Of a stretch of 64,000 bases of DNA, positions 53,403 through 61,869 are shown one piece after another. The stretch is from contig CANFGT010000004.1 of NCBI GenBank assembly GCA_947446815.1, positions 102,415 to 166,414 on the forward strand. Direction: 5' to 3'. The stretch's first letter is position 1. Every line of letters begins with the position of its first letter. The notes beneath the pieces are model-generated. The model saw only the letters and a program-made list of their open reading frames with translations. It had not been told where the DNA came from and ran no database searches. Source of the DNA: Acidimicrobiaceae bacterium. Lineage in GTDB: Bacteria > Actinomycetota > Acidimicrobiia > Acidimicrobiales > Ilumatobacteraceae. Position numbers and translations under genes: made by a program.

Positions 53403-53828
53403 ATGCCCCGATTCGCTTCCCTCGCCTGTGCCGTACTCCTCACCACCGCGCCCTTCGGTGCGGCCGTGGCTCATGCTGCAGATTCCACCGACACAACGGT
53501 TCCTTCTGGCCCCGACCAGACCGTCGTCGCATACTCAGCAGTTTCTTCAGATTCAGTCGTTCCCACAGATTCCACTTTTGTGACCGACCCAAATTATGTC
53601 TACGACTTGCAAAATGATCCGTCCGAATGCCTCAACTCGAACCCGCGCCCAAATTGCGGAAAGAAGCCACAGCAAGCCGGCGATCGAGGCGGCTCGTTGC
53701 AGTACCTCACTTTTATCCTCATGCTTGCGGGCGTGGGCGTTATCGCAACGGTTCTCATTCGCAATGTCATGAAGCGTGATCGAGCAATTGCAGCCAAAAT
53801 GGCAAAGGATGAAGACGCGTCCCATTAG
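53403..53828 (+). CDS. Small exported, membrane-anchored protein of unknown function
   Basis: 141 residues. An N-terminal signal peptide (cleavage after AHA near residue 24) is followed by a Thr/Ser-rich outer region, a segment with two Cys (ECLNSNPRPNCGKKP), and a membrane helix (about 97-118, YLTFILMLAGVGVIATVLI) before a basic cytoplasmic tail. It is probably a surface protein held by its C-terminal helix. No family is recognised. The DMT transporter gene starts 10 bases after its stop. Confidence 0.7.
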   Translation: MPRFASLACAVLLTTAPFGAAVAHAADSTDTTVPSGPDQTVVAYSAVSSDSVVPTDSTFVTDPNYVYDLQNDPSECLNSNPRPNCGKKPQQAGDRGGSLQYLTFILMLAGVGVIATVLIRNVMKRDRAIAAKMAKDEDASH

Positions 53829-53837
53829 CGTTCGCCT

Positions 53838-54698
53838 ATGGGCATCATTTTCATTCTGATTAGTGGTGCATCGTTTGGTCTGCTTCCGTGGTTCGCGCGC
53901 ATTGCATACGACCACGGCACTGACCCGCTTGGAATGTTGGCCGTGCGATTCACATTCGCATCCATTGTGCTTCTCCTTGCTCAACGTTTCCGCACGACGA
54001 CATCACCACGACCCAACCGAAAATTAGGAACACAACTCTTTCTGCTTGGCGCCGTTGGTTATGCGCCTCAAGCAACCTTTTTCTTCTTTGGTATTGAACG
54101 GATAGATACCAGCCTTGCGACCGTCATCTTCTACACGTACCCCGTGTTTGTGGTGTTGGCAAGTTGGCTTGTCTTCAAGCACACACCCACTCTGCGCATG
54201 ACAGCATGTTTGATTGTCGCGGTTGTCGGGACAGCGTTGACTGCAGGCCAAGTATCAACGGGTTCATGGCTGGGCGTTGCACTGATGTTTGGCGCCTCCG
54301 CTTGGTACACCGGTTACATCCTCATCAGCAGCAAAATTGTTGGCCACGCTGGTGCGTTCGTCTCGCTGACGTACGTCATGGTCGGTGCAGCGGTTGCACA
54401 CCTCATCCTCTTGGGTGCGCTGCAACCTTCATTGCCTCAAGACAAAACCGGATGGTGTGCTGTTCTCGGTGCGGCCATTGTCTCCACCATCATCGCAATG
54501 GGTTTCTTCTTTGCAGGCGTGTCGCGTATTGGCCCAGGAGAAGCAGCAGTTTTCAGCACGATTGAGCCAGTGGTATCAATCGGTGTCGGTGTAGTGGCCT
54601 TGCATGAACATCTCACTCCAACTCGCCTCATCGGAGCACTGTGCGTGCTCGCTGGAGTCGCGGTGTTAGCTCAGTTGTCGCGCGCAGATACGAAGTAG
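53838..54698 (+). CDS. EamA/DMT-family transporter
   Basis: 286 residues with ten helices in two EamA repeats: FILISGASFGLLPWFARIAYDHG in the first half and FGASAWYTGYILIS in the second, ending near EPVVSIGVGVVALHEHLTPTRLIG, a hallmark of DMT exporters. It is likely to export amino acids or other small metabolites. Its last 28 bases overlap the convergent membrane-protein gene. Confidence 0.9.
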   Translation: MGIIFILISGASFGLLPWFARIAYDHGTDPLGMLAVRFTFASIVLLLAQRFRTTTSPRPNRKLGTQLFLLGAVGYAPQATFFFFGIERIDTSLATVIFYTYPVFVVLASWLVFKHTPTLRMTACLIVAVVGTALTAGQVSTGSWLGVALMFGASAWYTGYILISSKIVGHAGAFVSLTYVMVGAAVAHLILLGALQPSLPQDKTGWCAVLGAAIVSTIIAMGFFFAGVSRIGPGEAAVFSTIEPVVSIGVGVVALHEHLTPTRLIGALCVLAGVAVLAQLSRADTK

Positions 54699-55204
54699 AA
54701 CTCCAACGCAGACAACATTGCTGCGTATGTTGCTTCCGTCTTCTCTGCTCGTGAAGTTTCCCACCAAGTGATGCGCATTGCGAGAACAGTGAGAAACGCA
54801 AGAACAGCAGCGTCGGTCAACGCCACATGACTCAAAGCCCACACGCCCGCGAAAGATTCACCTGGGTTCTGCTGCCAAAACCAGAGAAAGTTGGCACTCG
54901 CTTGTTGATTCTGCAAGTACAGCGAGAACGGCCCGATGACCTGCGACAACGCAAGCCATGTGAGGAGAATCGGCAAGAACATCGCACCAGCACGAATCAC
55001 CATCAGCAAACGTGGCGTCTCGGATCGGAACGGAAGAATCTGTTCGACGTTGACCTTTGACCATTCACGTTGATTCTGATGATTGCGAAGATCGTCAACA
55101 AACATGCTGGCGCTCGCGCCAAGTGATTCAGATTGCTTGGTGATGGTCAACCACTGTTCAACAGCGTCAACAGCATCGGCATGGGCGGAGGCGGATAAAG
55201 ACAT
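54671..55204 (-). CDS. Two-helix membrane protein, third gene of the RCC1/MotB-like operon
   Basis: 177 residues. A cytoplasmic N-terminal part (about 1-60) is followed by two long hydrophobic helices (about 67-90, MFLPILLTWLALSQVIG, and 123-146, VALTDAAVLAFLTVLAMRI), then a charged helix. The Pro in the first helix and the Thr/Asp-Ala-Ala start of the second faintly resemble the pore helices of MotA/TolQ/ExbB proteins, but the match is too weak for assignment. It starts 8 bases after the MotB-like gene and overlaps the DMT gene at its 3' end. Confidence 0.65.
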   Translation of the reverse strand: MSLSASAHADAVDAVEQWLTITKQSESLGASASMFVDDLRNHQNQREWSKVNVEQILPFRSETPRLLMVIRAGAMFLPILLTWLALSQVIGPFSLYLQNQQASANFLWFWQQNPGESFAGVWALSHVALTDAAVLAFLTVLAMRITWWETSRAEKTEATYAAMLSALEFYFVSARDN

Positions 55205-55212
55205 GGGAGTTC

Positions 55213-55758
55213 CTAACGAGTGCAGTCTTCTGAGAGTTGGGGGCCACTAAACAGCAAATATGTGACCATGAGATAAGAACCAGCACCGCCAACGGTGGTA
55301 TTGACTCCGTTGACACGGACAGTTCGAGCTCCGCCCGTGCGTATTTCTACCTGCTGCAGCAACGGCGTGCTTGCGCGTAGTTGGCCAAGAATTGACTGAG
55401 CACGAGCATCACCGGCGCCGGGTGATTCGGACCCGCCAAAGCCACCCATCACGATGACAAGACCAGGCTTCGAAGAGTCAGATGTCCAGCCACGCTTTGC
55501 GATCTCTGCCGACACCGCATTTTCAATCGCCGCGCCACCAGCACGGATATTTCCTGGAACGCGCACTGCGAACTCAGCACAACTGAGTTGGAAAGCTTTT
55601 GGAGCTGTTGTTTGAGTTGACCCAGATGCAGATGACGTCGTCACTGCAGCCGAGCCAAGACCCACGATCATGAGAGCAAGGAACAAGTCGGCATAAATCC
55701 ACCCTGCACCATCTTCGCCTGAATTGGATTTACGACGGAACCCGAAACCTCTAGCCAC
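55213..55758 (-). CDS. MotB-like membrane protein with intramembrane Asp
   Basis: 181 residues from a GTG start that overlaps the RCC1-gene stop by eight bases. After a basic N-terminus, one helix begins GWIYADLFLALMIVGLG. The Asp (Asp24) in a Tyr-Ala-Asp-Leu/Phe context matches the proton-binding Asp of MotB (AYADFMTA). The exported domain (about 60-175) has a GGFGGSESPGAGDARAQSIL segment loosely like OmpA-type domains. I infer a MotB/ZorB/ExbD-like stator half. No flagellar gene is in the window. Confidence 0.65.
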   Translation of the reverse strand: MARGFGFRRKSNSGEDGAGWIYADLFLALMIVGLGSAAVTTSSASGSTQTTAPKAFQLSCAEFAVRVPGNIRAGGAAIENAVSAEIAKRGWTSDSSKPGLVIVMGGFGGSESPGAGDARAQSILGQLRASTPLLQQVEIRTGGARTVRVNGVNTTVGGAGSYLMVTYLLFSGPQLSEDCTR

Positions 55759-57745
55759 GTGCCAGTTTCTTTCGGCGGCGCACTGTGGTGGGGATCACAA
55801 GACCGACGATAATCGCCAAGGCTATTGGAAGTGTGATTAACAACTTGCCGGTAGTTGAGAGGCCTGAGGATTCATAACCAGCAATGACACCCACCGTGAC
55901 GAGAACTTTCTTGCCGCTTGCCGATGCTCCACTAAGAACCATTCTGTGATTGCCTTCTTCGATCACAGAGGGCAAAATCACACGTCCTGAGATATTTCCT
56001 GAATCATCTGCATTCAGTTTCGCAAGTAGACGCGGCGTGGAGAACATCCACACTTCAACTTCCTGTCCAGGAGCAAATCCACTGCCTTCGACCGCTACCG
56101 AATCTCCGCCAGCGAATCGCAAATTTCCGTTCGAATCCAACGCGATGACTTTCCCGTCTTGCGACAGTGCACTCAGAGTTGCACTCACTCCACTGGCTGA
56201 AACTGTCACGCGATTATTCACTCGAGTCACTGTCGCAATTTGCTCTTGTCCATCGAGAACAAAGACTCCGTCCCCTGGAGATGCATTGGGAGCATCTGGT
56301 GCAGGAACAGTGGAGGTCGTGGTCGTCACAGGAGCCGTTGAGGATGTTGTCGAAGATGTTTCACCTGTGTTCGACTTCGGGATCGTTGGTATTGCGGATT
56401 GACCCTGAGCCACGGTTGAACTTGGCGCCACACTCGATGTAGTCGAAGGCGCGACGGTCGTCGTCGTAGTCGTCGTAGTCGTCGTAGTCGTCGTTGTGGT
56501 CGTTGTGGTCGTCGTGGTCGTCGTTGGCACAACTTGAGGGCCGGACAACCCAGTTACTAGTTGTGCCGTCGTTGCGTTACTGCTTGAACCCGTACCCAAT
56601 AAATACGAAAGTCCCCAAGTGAAAATATCGCCGGCGGTATTCATTGCCATCGCGCCGTATGCACCCACACTGATGGAATTAATCGTTCCGGTAAGACCGG
56701 TCACAGATTGTGGAGTTGTATCTGGGTAGCCCGTAACGCCATGTCCATTCTGTCCATGTCGATTGTCTCCCCAACACTTCACAACATTTGTTTCAAGCAA
56801 TGCACATGCATTGCTGCCATGAGCTGAAATTGCAGTGACGCCAGAACTCAATCCGGTCACTGTTGTCGGGGTGGTTGTGCCATTCGTGGTTCCGTTCCCT
56901 AATTGCCCACGGTCATTCCAACCAAAACATTTGACTCCACCACCATTTATCAATGCACATACAAAATATGCTCCGACGGTGACAGCCTTCACTCCCGAAG
57001 TGAGTCCAGCCACATCAGTTGGCGTAGGAATAAATAGGTCAGAAGCGCTACTGAAAATTGTTCCGCCTCCGTTGTAGCCCCAACACTTCAAAGCGCCTGA
57101 CGTCATTACTGCACAAGTGATGTCAGCTTCTCCAGCAGAAACTGTTTCGACTCCGCTGGCAATGATACGAACAGGAGAAGTTCGTGCAGTCTGAGTTCCA
57201 TCGCCTAATCCACCCCATGGGTTCGATCCCCAGCACTTCAGTTCGCTTGTTGTTAACACCATGCAGGCATTCGTACCTAAAGATATTTGTGCGACACCGG
57301 ATGAATATCCAGAAACCGCAACGGGAACGTTGGAGTCATACGTTGGGTCATACAGCGGGATTCCTTGACCCCAACACTTCAGGCCACCTGATGTAGAGAT
57401 TGCACACGCTGCACTATCTTTCGCCGTCACTGATGCAACACCGCTGGACATTCCCACAACGTTTGTTGGTGTACGACGAGGACCATCTCCAGATACACCA
57501 TCACCAATGACTCGACCGTTGTAATCACCCCAACACTTCAATCCATTGGAACTGGTGATCGCGCACGCAGACAAATAGCCCATCGAAATGGAACCTTGTG
57601 CTCGATTGAACTGGTCCGTTGATGGGGAACCACTCGAATCGGCCAAGGCTGGTCCGCTTGAGTGCGTTGCAAGTGACATTGCCAACACGCAAGACACGAA
57701 TGCGCTGACAAATAGAGGACGAAAGATTCGAGTGATGCGACTCAT
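55751..57745 (-). CDS. Surface RCC1 beta-propeller protein, one seven-blade propeller
   Basis: 664 residues. A signal peptide (about 1-35) is followed by seven RCC1-type repeats of about 45-55 residues. Six carry the Cys pair of C-A...(L/V)KCWG or KCFG; the seventh reads MAMNTAGDIFTWG. A 23-Thr run and a Thr/Ser/Pro linker lead to a beta-sandwich domain (LDSNGNLRFAGGDSVAVEGSGFAPG), then a terminal membrane helix and RRRKK. The protein is predicted to be outside the cell, anchored at the C-terminus. It is first in an operon with the MotB-like gene and shares the whole end region with the 1039-residue paralogue. Confidence 0.82.
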   Translation of the reverse strand: MSRITRIFRPLFVSAFVSCVLAMSLATHSSGPALADSSGSPSTDQFNRAQGSISMGYLSACAITSSNGLKCWGDYNGRVIGDGVSGDGPRRTPTNVVGMSSGVASVTAKDSAACAISTSGGLKCWGQGIPLYDPTYDSNVPVAVSGYSSGVAQISLGTNACMVLTTSELKCWGSNPWGGLGDGTQTARTSPVRIIASGVETVSAGEADITCAVMTSGALKCWGYNGGGTIFSSASDLFIPTPTDVAGLTSGVKAVTVGAYFVCALINGGGVKCFGWNDRGQLGNGTTNGTTTPTTVTGLSSGVTAISAHGSNACALLETNVVKCWGDNRHGQNGHGVTGYPDTTPQSVTGLTGTINSISVGAYGAMAMNTAGDIFTWGLSYLLGTGSSSNATTAQLVTGLSGPQVVPTTTTTTTTTTTTTTTTTTTTTTTVAPSTTSSVAPSSTVAQGQSAIPTIPKSNTGETSSTTSSTAPVTTTTSTVPAPDAPNASPGDGVFVLDGQEQIATVTRVNNRVTVSASGVSATLSALSQDGKVIALDSNGNLRFAGGDSVAVEGSGFAPGQEVEVWMFSTPRLLAKLNADDSGNISGRVILPSVIEEGNHRMVLSGASASGKKVLVTVGVIAGYESSGLSTTGKLLITLPIALAIIVGLVIPTTVRRRKKLARG
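56456..56524 (-). repeat. Trinucleotide tract coding for a 23-Thr run
   Basis: Imperfect GTC/GTA/GTT/GTG-type triplets (plus strand) make 23 successive Thr codons of all four kinds in the linker of the RCC1 protein. The paralogue has a shorter Thr run at the same place. It is probably an O-glycosylatable stalk and could vary in length by slippage, although the mixed codons limit that. Confidence 0.85.
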
Positions 57746-57813
57746 AAACCGAATGTAACAGTCGTAGACTCCCGATTAGAAGTTCCAAAGTAGTCCTAAA
57801 ATAAATAGGCTCC

Positions 57814-58425
57814 ATGAAAACACTGCAGTCAGGTCCCAAACCTATGGGCAAGTCAACGACTCCCGCTAAACCAAAAAGGCGCTCACCCATTACGCGGGCC
57901 GAAGGCGAACAACGCCTCATTGATGCTGCAATCCAATTGGTTCGAGAACGACCATTCTCTGAAGTGGGAGTGCGCGATATTGCTGCCGCAGCCGATGTCA
58001 ACCATGGTTTTGTTCATACGTGGTTTGGTTCCAAAAATGATCTTCTTATTGCTGCAACACGTCAACTTGTAGAAATGGCCGCAGCCAAAGTCGCCGATGC
58101 TGCCCCAGGCCAACAAGCTGTCAATCCCTTCGAGCCAGATGTTCAGTTGGCAATCCGGCTCGCAATTTGGTTGGATCTCGAAGGCACCAACGCGCGCGAC
58201 CTCCTCAAAGAGATGCCGATCATTACGGCATTGACCAAACGATTTATAGACGTCGAAGGCCTATCGCCAGACATCGCTCAAGTAGCTGCGGTGCAAGCAA
58301 CTGCAATCGGCATTGGTGTTGTCACCTTTGCACCTCTCATCGATATTGACACCACGAGAGTTGTCGAGGTCTTTGCTTTATGGCGCCACAACCTCGGGTT
58401 GTTGGCTAAGTACCCACCGAAATAG
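57814..58425 (+). CDS. TetR-family transcriptional regulator
   Basis: 203 residues. The N-terminal helix-turn-helix reads RLIDAAIQLVRERPFSEVGVRDIAAAADVNHGFVHTWFGSKNDLL (about residues 30-75), the normal TetR pattern. The C-terminal ligand domain is helical and unassigned. The gene is divergent from the 664-residue RCC1 gene (68 bases between starts) and ends 20 bases before the stop of the 1039-residue RCC1 gene, so it sits between the paralogues. It may control one or both. Start at 57814 or 57844. Confidence 0.88.
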   Translation: MKTLQSGPKPMGKSTTPAKPKRRSPITRAEGEQRLIDAAIQLVRERPFSEVGVRDIAAAADVNHGFVHTWFGSKNDLLIAATRQLVEMAAAKVADAAPGQQAVNPFEPDVQLAIRLAIWLDLEGTNARDLLKEMPIITALTKRFIDVEGLSPDIAQVAAVQATAIGIGVVTFAPLIDIDTTRVVEVFALWRHNLGLLAKYPPK

Positions 58426-58444
58426 GCGAGTTACCGCGCAGTTG

Positions 58445-61400
58445 CTAATCGACTGCCTGGCGCTTCCTTCGACGCGATACTGCCGGAATCAGAATTCCAG
58501 CAAATATTGCCAGCAGCACTGGAACAGTAATCAGAATTCGAGACATCGAAGAAGATTGTTCAAGTGATCCCACTGCGATTCCAATTCCTAAAACGACTGG
58601 AACTGAAGCAGTGTTAGCACCATCCAGTACCACTCTGTGATCTCCACTTTCCAATGCTTTTGGTAGTCCAAAAACATTGGATACTTTGCCGGTTTCATCA
58701 GCCAGTCCATCGCCAAGCGAAAACGGTGTGGAATACATCCACATCGATACTTTCTCACCGGGAAGATAACCAGATGCTTCAATTGAAATCTTGTCCTTCT
58801 GATTCAGACGAAGGATGCCTTGACTATCAAGCGCAACAACTTTTCCTTCGGGCGTGATGCCTGAAATAACTGCCGTAATTCCTGCCACCGTTGCGACGAT
58901 CTTGTTGTTGCTTCGAGTTACTGAAACCGCCGTAGCTTTTCCACCGACTAAAGCTCCCGCATTGCCGGGTTTTGCCGCTGGGGCTTCTGGTGCAGGAATT
59001 GTTGTGGTTGTAGATGTCGACTCAGAAGGCTTTACTCCGCCTTGAGAACTCGTTGAACCCTTGGGCACAGTCGTATTGGTTCCGGAATCTGTATTGGTGT
59101 TGCCACCAGAACCGTTACCTGAATTTCCAGACGGAGTATTCGAAACGACTGTCGTGGACGACGAGGACGGAATCGTGGTGGTAGTAGTGGTTGTCGTAGC
59201 GGTCAATGATCCGAGAGCGCTCACCGTTTGTGGAGTCTTGAAAATGAAGGCACTAGGGGTTCCTGATTCAGTCGTCCCGTTACCCAATTGACCGTCGTAG
59301 TTGTAACCCCAACACTTGGCCGATCCAGAAACGACAGCGCAGGAATAAGCACTTCCAGCGGCGATGGCCGTTACCCCCGACGACAAGCCCATCACCGAAA
59401 CAGGAGTTACCGAATTCAACAGAGTCCCGTTACCGAGTTGACCAGATGAATTTCCACCCCAACATTTCATGCCACCTGAAACCAATGCGCACACGTGGTC
59501 ATTGCCCGAGCTGATTGCAGTCACTCCAGTAGATAAACCGGTCACTGAGACGGGAGACAAAGACTGAGTCGTTGTTCCATCTCCCAGTCCACCAGTCGAA
59601 TTTTGGCCCCAGCACTTAACACCACCAGACACCAACGCACACGTTTGGTTACCTCCTGCTGCGATATCAGTGACGCCAGAAGACAACCCCGTGACAGAAA
59701 CTGGAACGTTTGATTGGCCGGATGTACCGTTGCCTAACTGGCTGACACCCCAACACTTCGCAGCACCAGACACCACAGCACACGCGTGGTAGTTGCCGAC
59801 GCTGATGGCTGTCACTCCTGAGGACAAACCCGAGACAGCGACGGGCGAAGTCGCAGTGTTCGTTGTTCCGTCTCCTACTTGACCATTGCCATTATGTCCC
59901 CAACACTTCGCAGCACCAGACACCACAGCACAGGCCGACTGTGCTCCACCAATTGCTGTCACTCCAGACGACAACCCAGAAACGGACACAGGAGATAGTG
60001 ATGAAGTTCCGGTTCCGTCACCCAAAGTTCCGGCGGCGTTGTAACCCCAACACTTTGCGGCACCCGACACAACAGCACAGGTGTGGTTCGAGCCAACAGC
60101 GATGTCTGTTACACCGGATGAAAGACCCGTCACCGACACCGGTGACGAGGAAGAATTTGTATTTCCATTACCTAATTTGCCAAAAGAGTTCACACCCCAA
60201 CACTTTGCGGCACCCGAAACGACAGCGCAAGAATGAGGACCTACCGAGAGAGCCGTAACACCAGACGTGAGCCCGCTGACCTGGCTCAATTCAAACGCAG
60301 TGGGGCCGGATTGTCCAGCAGCATTGGAGCCCCAACACTTCACTTGAGTGGCAGTAACTGCACACGAATGTTGAGCGCCGCTAGTCACTGCAATAACTCC
60401 GCTTGACAAACCTGAGACCGAGACCGCAGTTGGTGAACCAGTTATGGAGTTATTACCTAGTTGACCGAAGGAATTTGCACCCCAACACTTCACTGCACCT
60501 GATAAGAGCGCGCATGCGTGGCCTCCACCTAAGGAGATTGCAGTCACTCCGGAGGACAAGCCAGAAACTGAAACAGGGACATTTGAATCAGTTGATGTTC
60601 CGTCACCTAATTGTCCACTGCTGTAATTATTCGCACCCCAACACTTCGCTGCGCCAGAAACAACTGCACACGAATAGTCATATGGGCTGTACATGTACTG
60701 GCCGAAATATCCTCCGACAGAAATTGCAGTGACGCCCGAAGATAAACCCAACACTGAGACAGGGACATTGGATGAAGTGTTCGAGCTATTCCCTAACTGA
60801 CCGTTGCTATTCGCGCCCCAACACTTCGCAGCACCAGACACCACCGCACACGTATGGCTCTTGTACGTATTGGACATTCCCATAAAACTTGCCCAGGACG
60901 AGTTCGTGGAGATAGCAGTGACGCCAGAGGACAACCCAGACACAGACACAGGTGTTGACGAAGCAGTTGTAGAACCATCACCAAGTTGGCCACTTTCATT
61001 GGCGCCCCAACACTTCACACCGCCAGACACCACCGCACACGAATAACTCTTGCGAACAGTGTCGGTACCTCCAGAACCAGCAACCGAAACATCGGTGACG
61101 CCAGAGGACAACCCAGACACAGACACAGGTGTCGACGAAGCAGTCGTTGAACCATTACCAAGTTGGCCACTTTCATTGGCGCCCCAACACTTCACACCGC
61201 CAAACACCACCGCGCATGCATGAGCGGAACTAACCGAGATCGATGTCACTCCTGACGACAGCCCGACTACCGACACGGGCGTGAAGGAAGGAACAGTTGT
61301 TCCATTTCCGAGCTGACCATACGTGTTGGCACCCCAACACTTCGCGGCACCGCTTTCAATCACACATGTGCTGGTCACACCAGCCGAGATAGAACTCTGT

Positions 61401-61564
61401 GCCAGCCCACTCTCACCGGTCGATCCCGTTTCATTTGCGTCGGCACTCGCGATGCCGTTTGCAAGACCCAATGTCGCAAGGACGACCGCCACGACTGTCA
61501 ACCGCATCGCGGAACTTTGGGTAAGTGCCGACTTTGAATTCTTGAATAAGCGCATCACATTCAT
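58445..61564 (-). CDS. Surface RCC1 beta-propeller protein, fourteen repeats
   Basis: 1039 residues. A signal peptide (about 1-42) precedes fourteen RCC1-type repeats of 45-60 residues. Almost every one has C-A-(V/L)-(V/L)-S-G-x-x-K-C-W-G and a GLSSGVTAIS turn, enough for two seven-blade propellers. The two Cys eight or nine residues apart in each blade probably form a disulfide outside the cell. A Thr/Ser linker, the same beta-sandwich domain as the 664-residue paralogue (ALDSQGILRLNQKDKISIEASGYLPG) and a terminal helix with RRRKR follow. Repeats 3, 4 and 5 carry extra loops. The ligand is unknown. Confidence 0.85.
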   Translation of the reverse strand: MNVMRLFKNSKSALTQSSAMRLTVVAVVLATLGLANGIASADANETGSTGESGLAQSSISAGVTSTCVIESGAAKCWGANTYGQLGNGTTVPSFTPVSVVGLSSGVTSISVSSAHACAVVFGGVKCWGANESGQLGNGSTTASSTPVSVSGLSSGVTDVSVAGSGGTDTVRKSYSCAVVSGGVKCWGANESGQLGDGSTTASSTPVSVSGLSSGVTAISTNSSWASFMGMSNTYKSHTCAVVSGAAKCWGANSNGQLGNSSNTSSNVPVSVLGLSSGVTAISVGGYFGQYMYSPYDYSCAVVSGAAKCWGANNYSSGQLGDGTSTDSNVPVSVSGLSSGVTAISLGGGHACALLSGAVKCWGANSFGQLGNNSITGSPTAVSVSGLSSGVIAVTSGAQHSCAVTATQVKCWGSNAAGQSGPTAFELSQVSGLTSGVTALSVGPHSCAVVSGAAKCWGVNSFGKLGNGNTNSSSSPVSVTGLSSGVTDIAVGSNHTCAVVSGAAKCWGYNAAGTLGDGTGTSSLSPVSVSGLSSGVTAIGGAQSACAVVSGAAKCWGHNGNGQVGDGTTNTATSPVAVSGLSSGVTAISVGNYHACAVVSGAAKCWGVSQLGNGTSGQSNVPVSVTGLSSGVTDIAAGGNQTCALVSGGVKCWGQNSTGGLGDGTTTQSLSPVSVTGLSTGVTAISSGNDHVCALVSGGMKCWGGNSSGQLGNGTLLNSVTPVSVMGLSSGVTAIAAGSAYSCAVVSGSAKCWGYNYDGQLGNGTTESGTPSAFIFKTPQTVSALGSLTATTTTTTTTIPSSSSTTVVSNTPSGNSGNGSGGNTNTDSGTNTTVPKGSTSSQGGVKPSESTSTTTTIPAPEAPAAKPGNAGALVGGKATAVSVTRSNNKIVATVAGITAVISGITPEGKVVALDSQGILRLNQKDKISIEASGYLPGEKVSMWMYSTPFSLGDGLADETGKVSNVFGLPKALESGDHRVVLDGANTASVPVVLGIGIAVGSLEQSSSMSRILITVPVLLAIFAGILIPAVSRRRKRQAVD
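59230..61380 (-). repeat. Tandem coding repeats of the fourteen-blade protein
   Basis: Units of roughly 135-190 bases repeat head to tail. Each is marked on the plus strand by CCCCAACACTT (complement of the KCWG codons) and a nearby GACAAxCC block. Two adjacent units (about 60925-61040 and 61095-61210) are nearly identical at DNA level over more than 100 bases, a sign of recent duplication. Boundaries are approximate. Confidence 0.85.
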
Positions 61565-61737
61565 TTCTGTGCAAATTGTGAAAGTAGTCAGTCACTATGT
61601 TTCAGCAGTCACCGACTATCCGTGAGGCTACTCACATATTTGTAAGAGTCAAAGACATTTGTCCCAAGTTGCTGGCTTCCTATCTGCGCCCATAGCCTGA
61701 ACTCGTTCAGCTTCGGCTGGGCAGTACATATTCAAAA
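61565..61737 (+). promoter_or_regulatory. Putative promoter and leader upstream of the FMN riboswitch
   Basis: The 173 bases between the divergent RCC1 start and the aptamer hold no gene. A weak sigma-70-like pair is TTGCTG (61669-61674) and TAGCCT (61693-61698), 18 bases apart. Just downstream are a palindrome CTGAAC-TC-GTTCAG (61697-61710) and a hairpin CAGC-TTCG-GCTG (61708-61719) with a stable UUCG loop. The promoter call is tentative. Confidence 0.35.
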
Positions 61738-61741
61738 CACC

Positions 61742-61862
61742 CCTTGCAGGGTCGGGTGCAAGTCCCAACCGGCGGTATAGCCCGCGAACCCCATCACCTC
61801 GGTGGTGGAGCCGACTCAGTGAAATTCTGAGGCCGACGGTCACAGTCCGGATGGGAGCAAGG
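61742..61862 (+). ncRNA. FMN riboswitch (RFN element) controlling ribD
   Basis: The conserved RFN core is present in order: CAGGGTCGGGTGCAAGTCCC, AACCGGCGGTATAGCCCGCGA, a variable arm CCCCATCACC/GGTGGTGGAG, then GCCGACTCAGTGAAATTCTGA, GGCCGACGGTCACAGTCC and GGATGGGAGCAAGG. The P1 stem pairs CCTTGC (61742-61747) with GCAAGG (61857-61862). The ribD Shine-Dalgarno AAGGA (61859-61863) overlaps the P1 3' strand, six bases from the ATG. FMN binding should close P1 and hide the ribosome site; no terminator follows. Confidence 0.95.
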
Positions 61863-61869
61863 ACACAAC

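Noticed and set aside
54671..57745. Complete Zorya-type defence system
   Set aside because: A MotB-like gene and a small membrane gene are present, but there is no ZorC/ZorD-type nuclease or helicase gene next to them, so the defence label is not supported.
59230..61380. Regular repeats that at first look like a CRISPR-like or satellite array
   Set aside because: The units are 135-190 bases, have no unique spacers, and stay in one reading frame that codes for RCC1 blades.
61697..61710. LexA (SOS) box
   Set aside because: The palindrome CTGAAC-TC-GTTCAG has a two-base centre, while the actinobacterial SOS box has GAAC and GTTC four bases apart.
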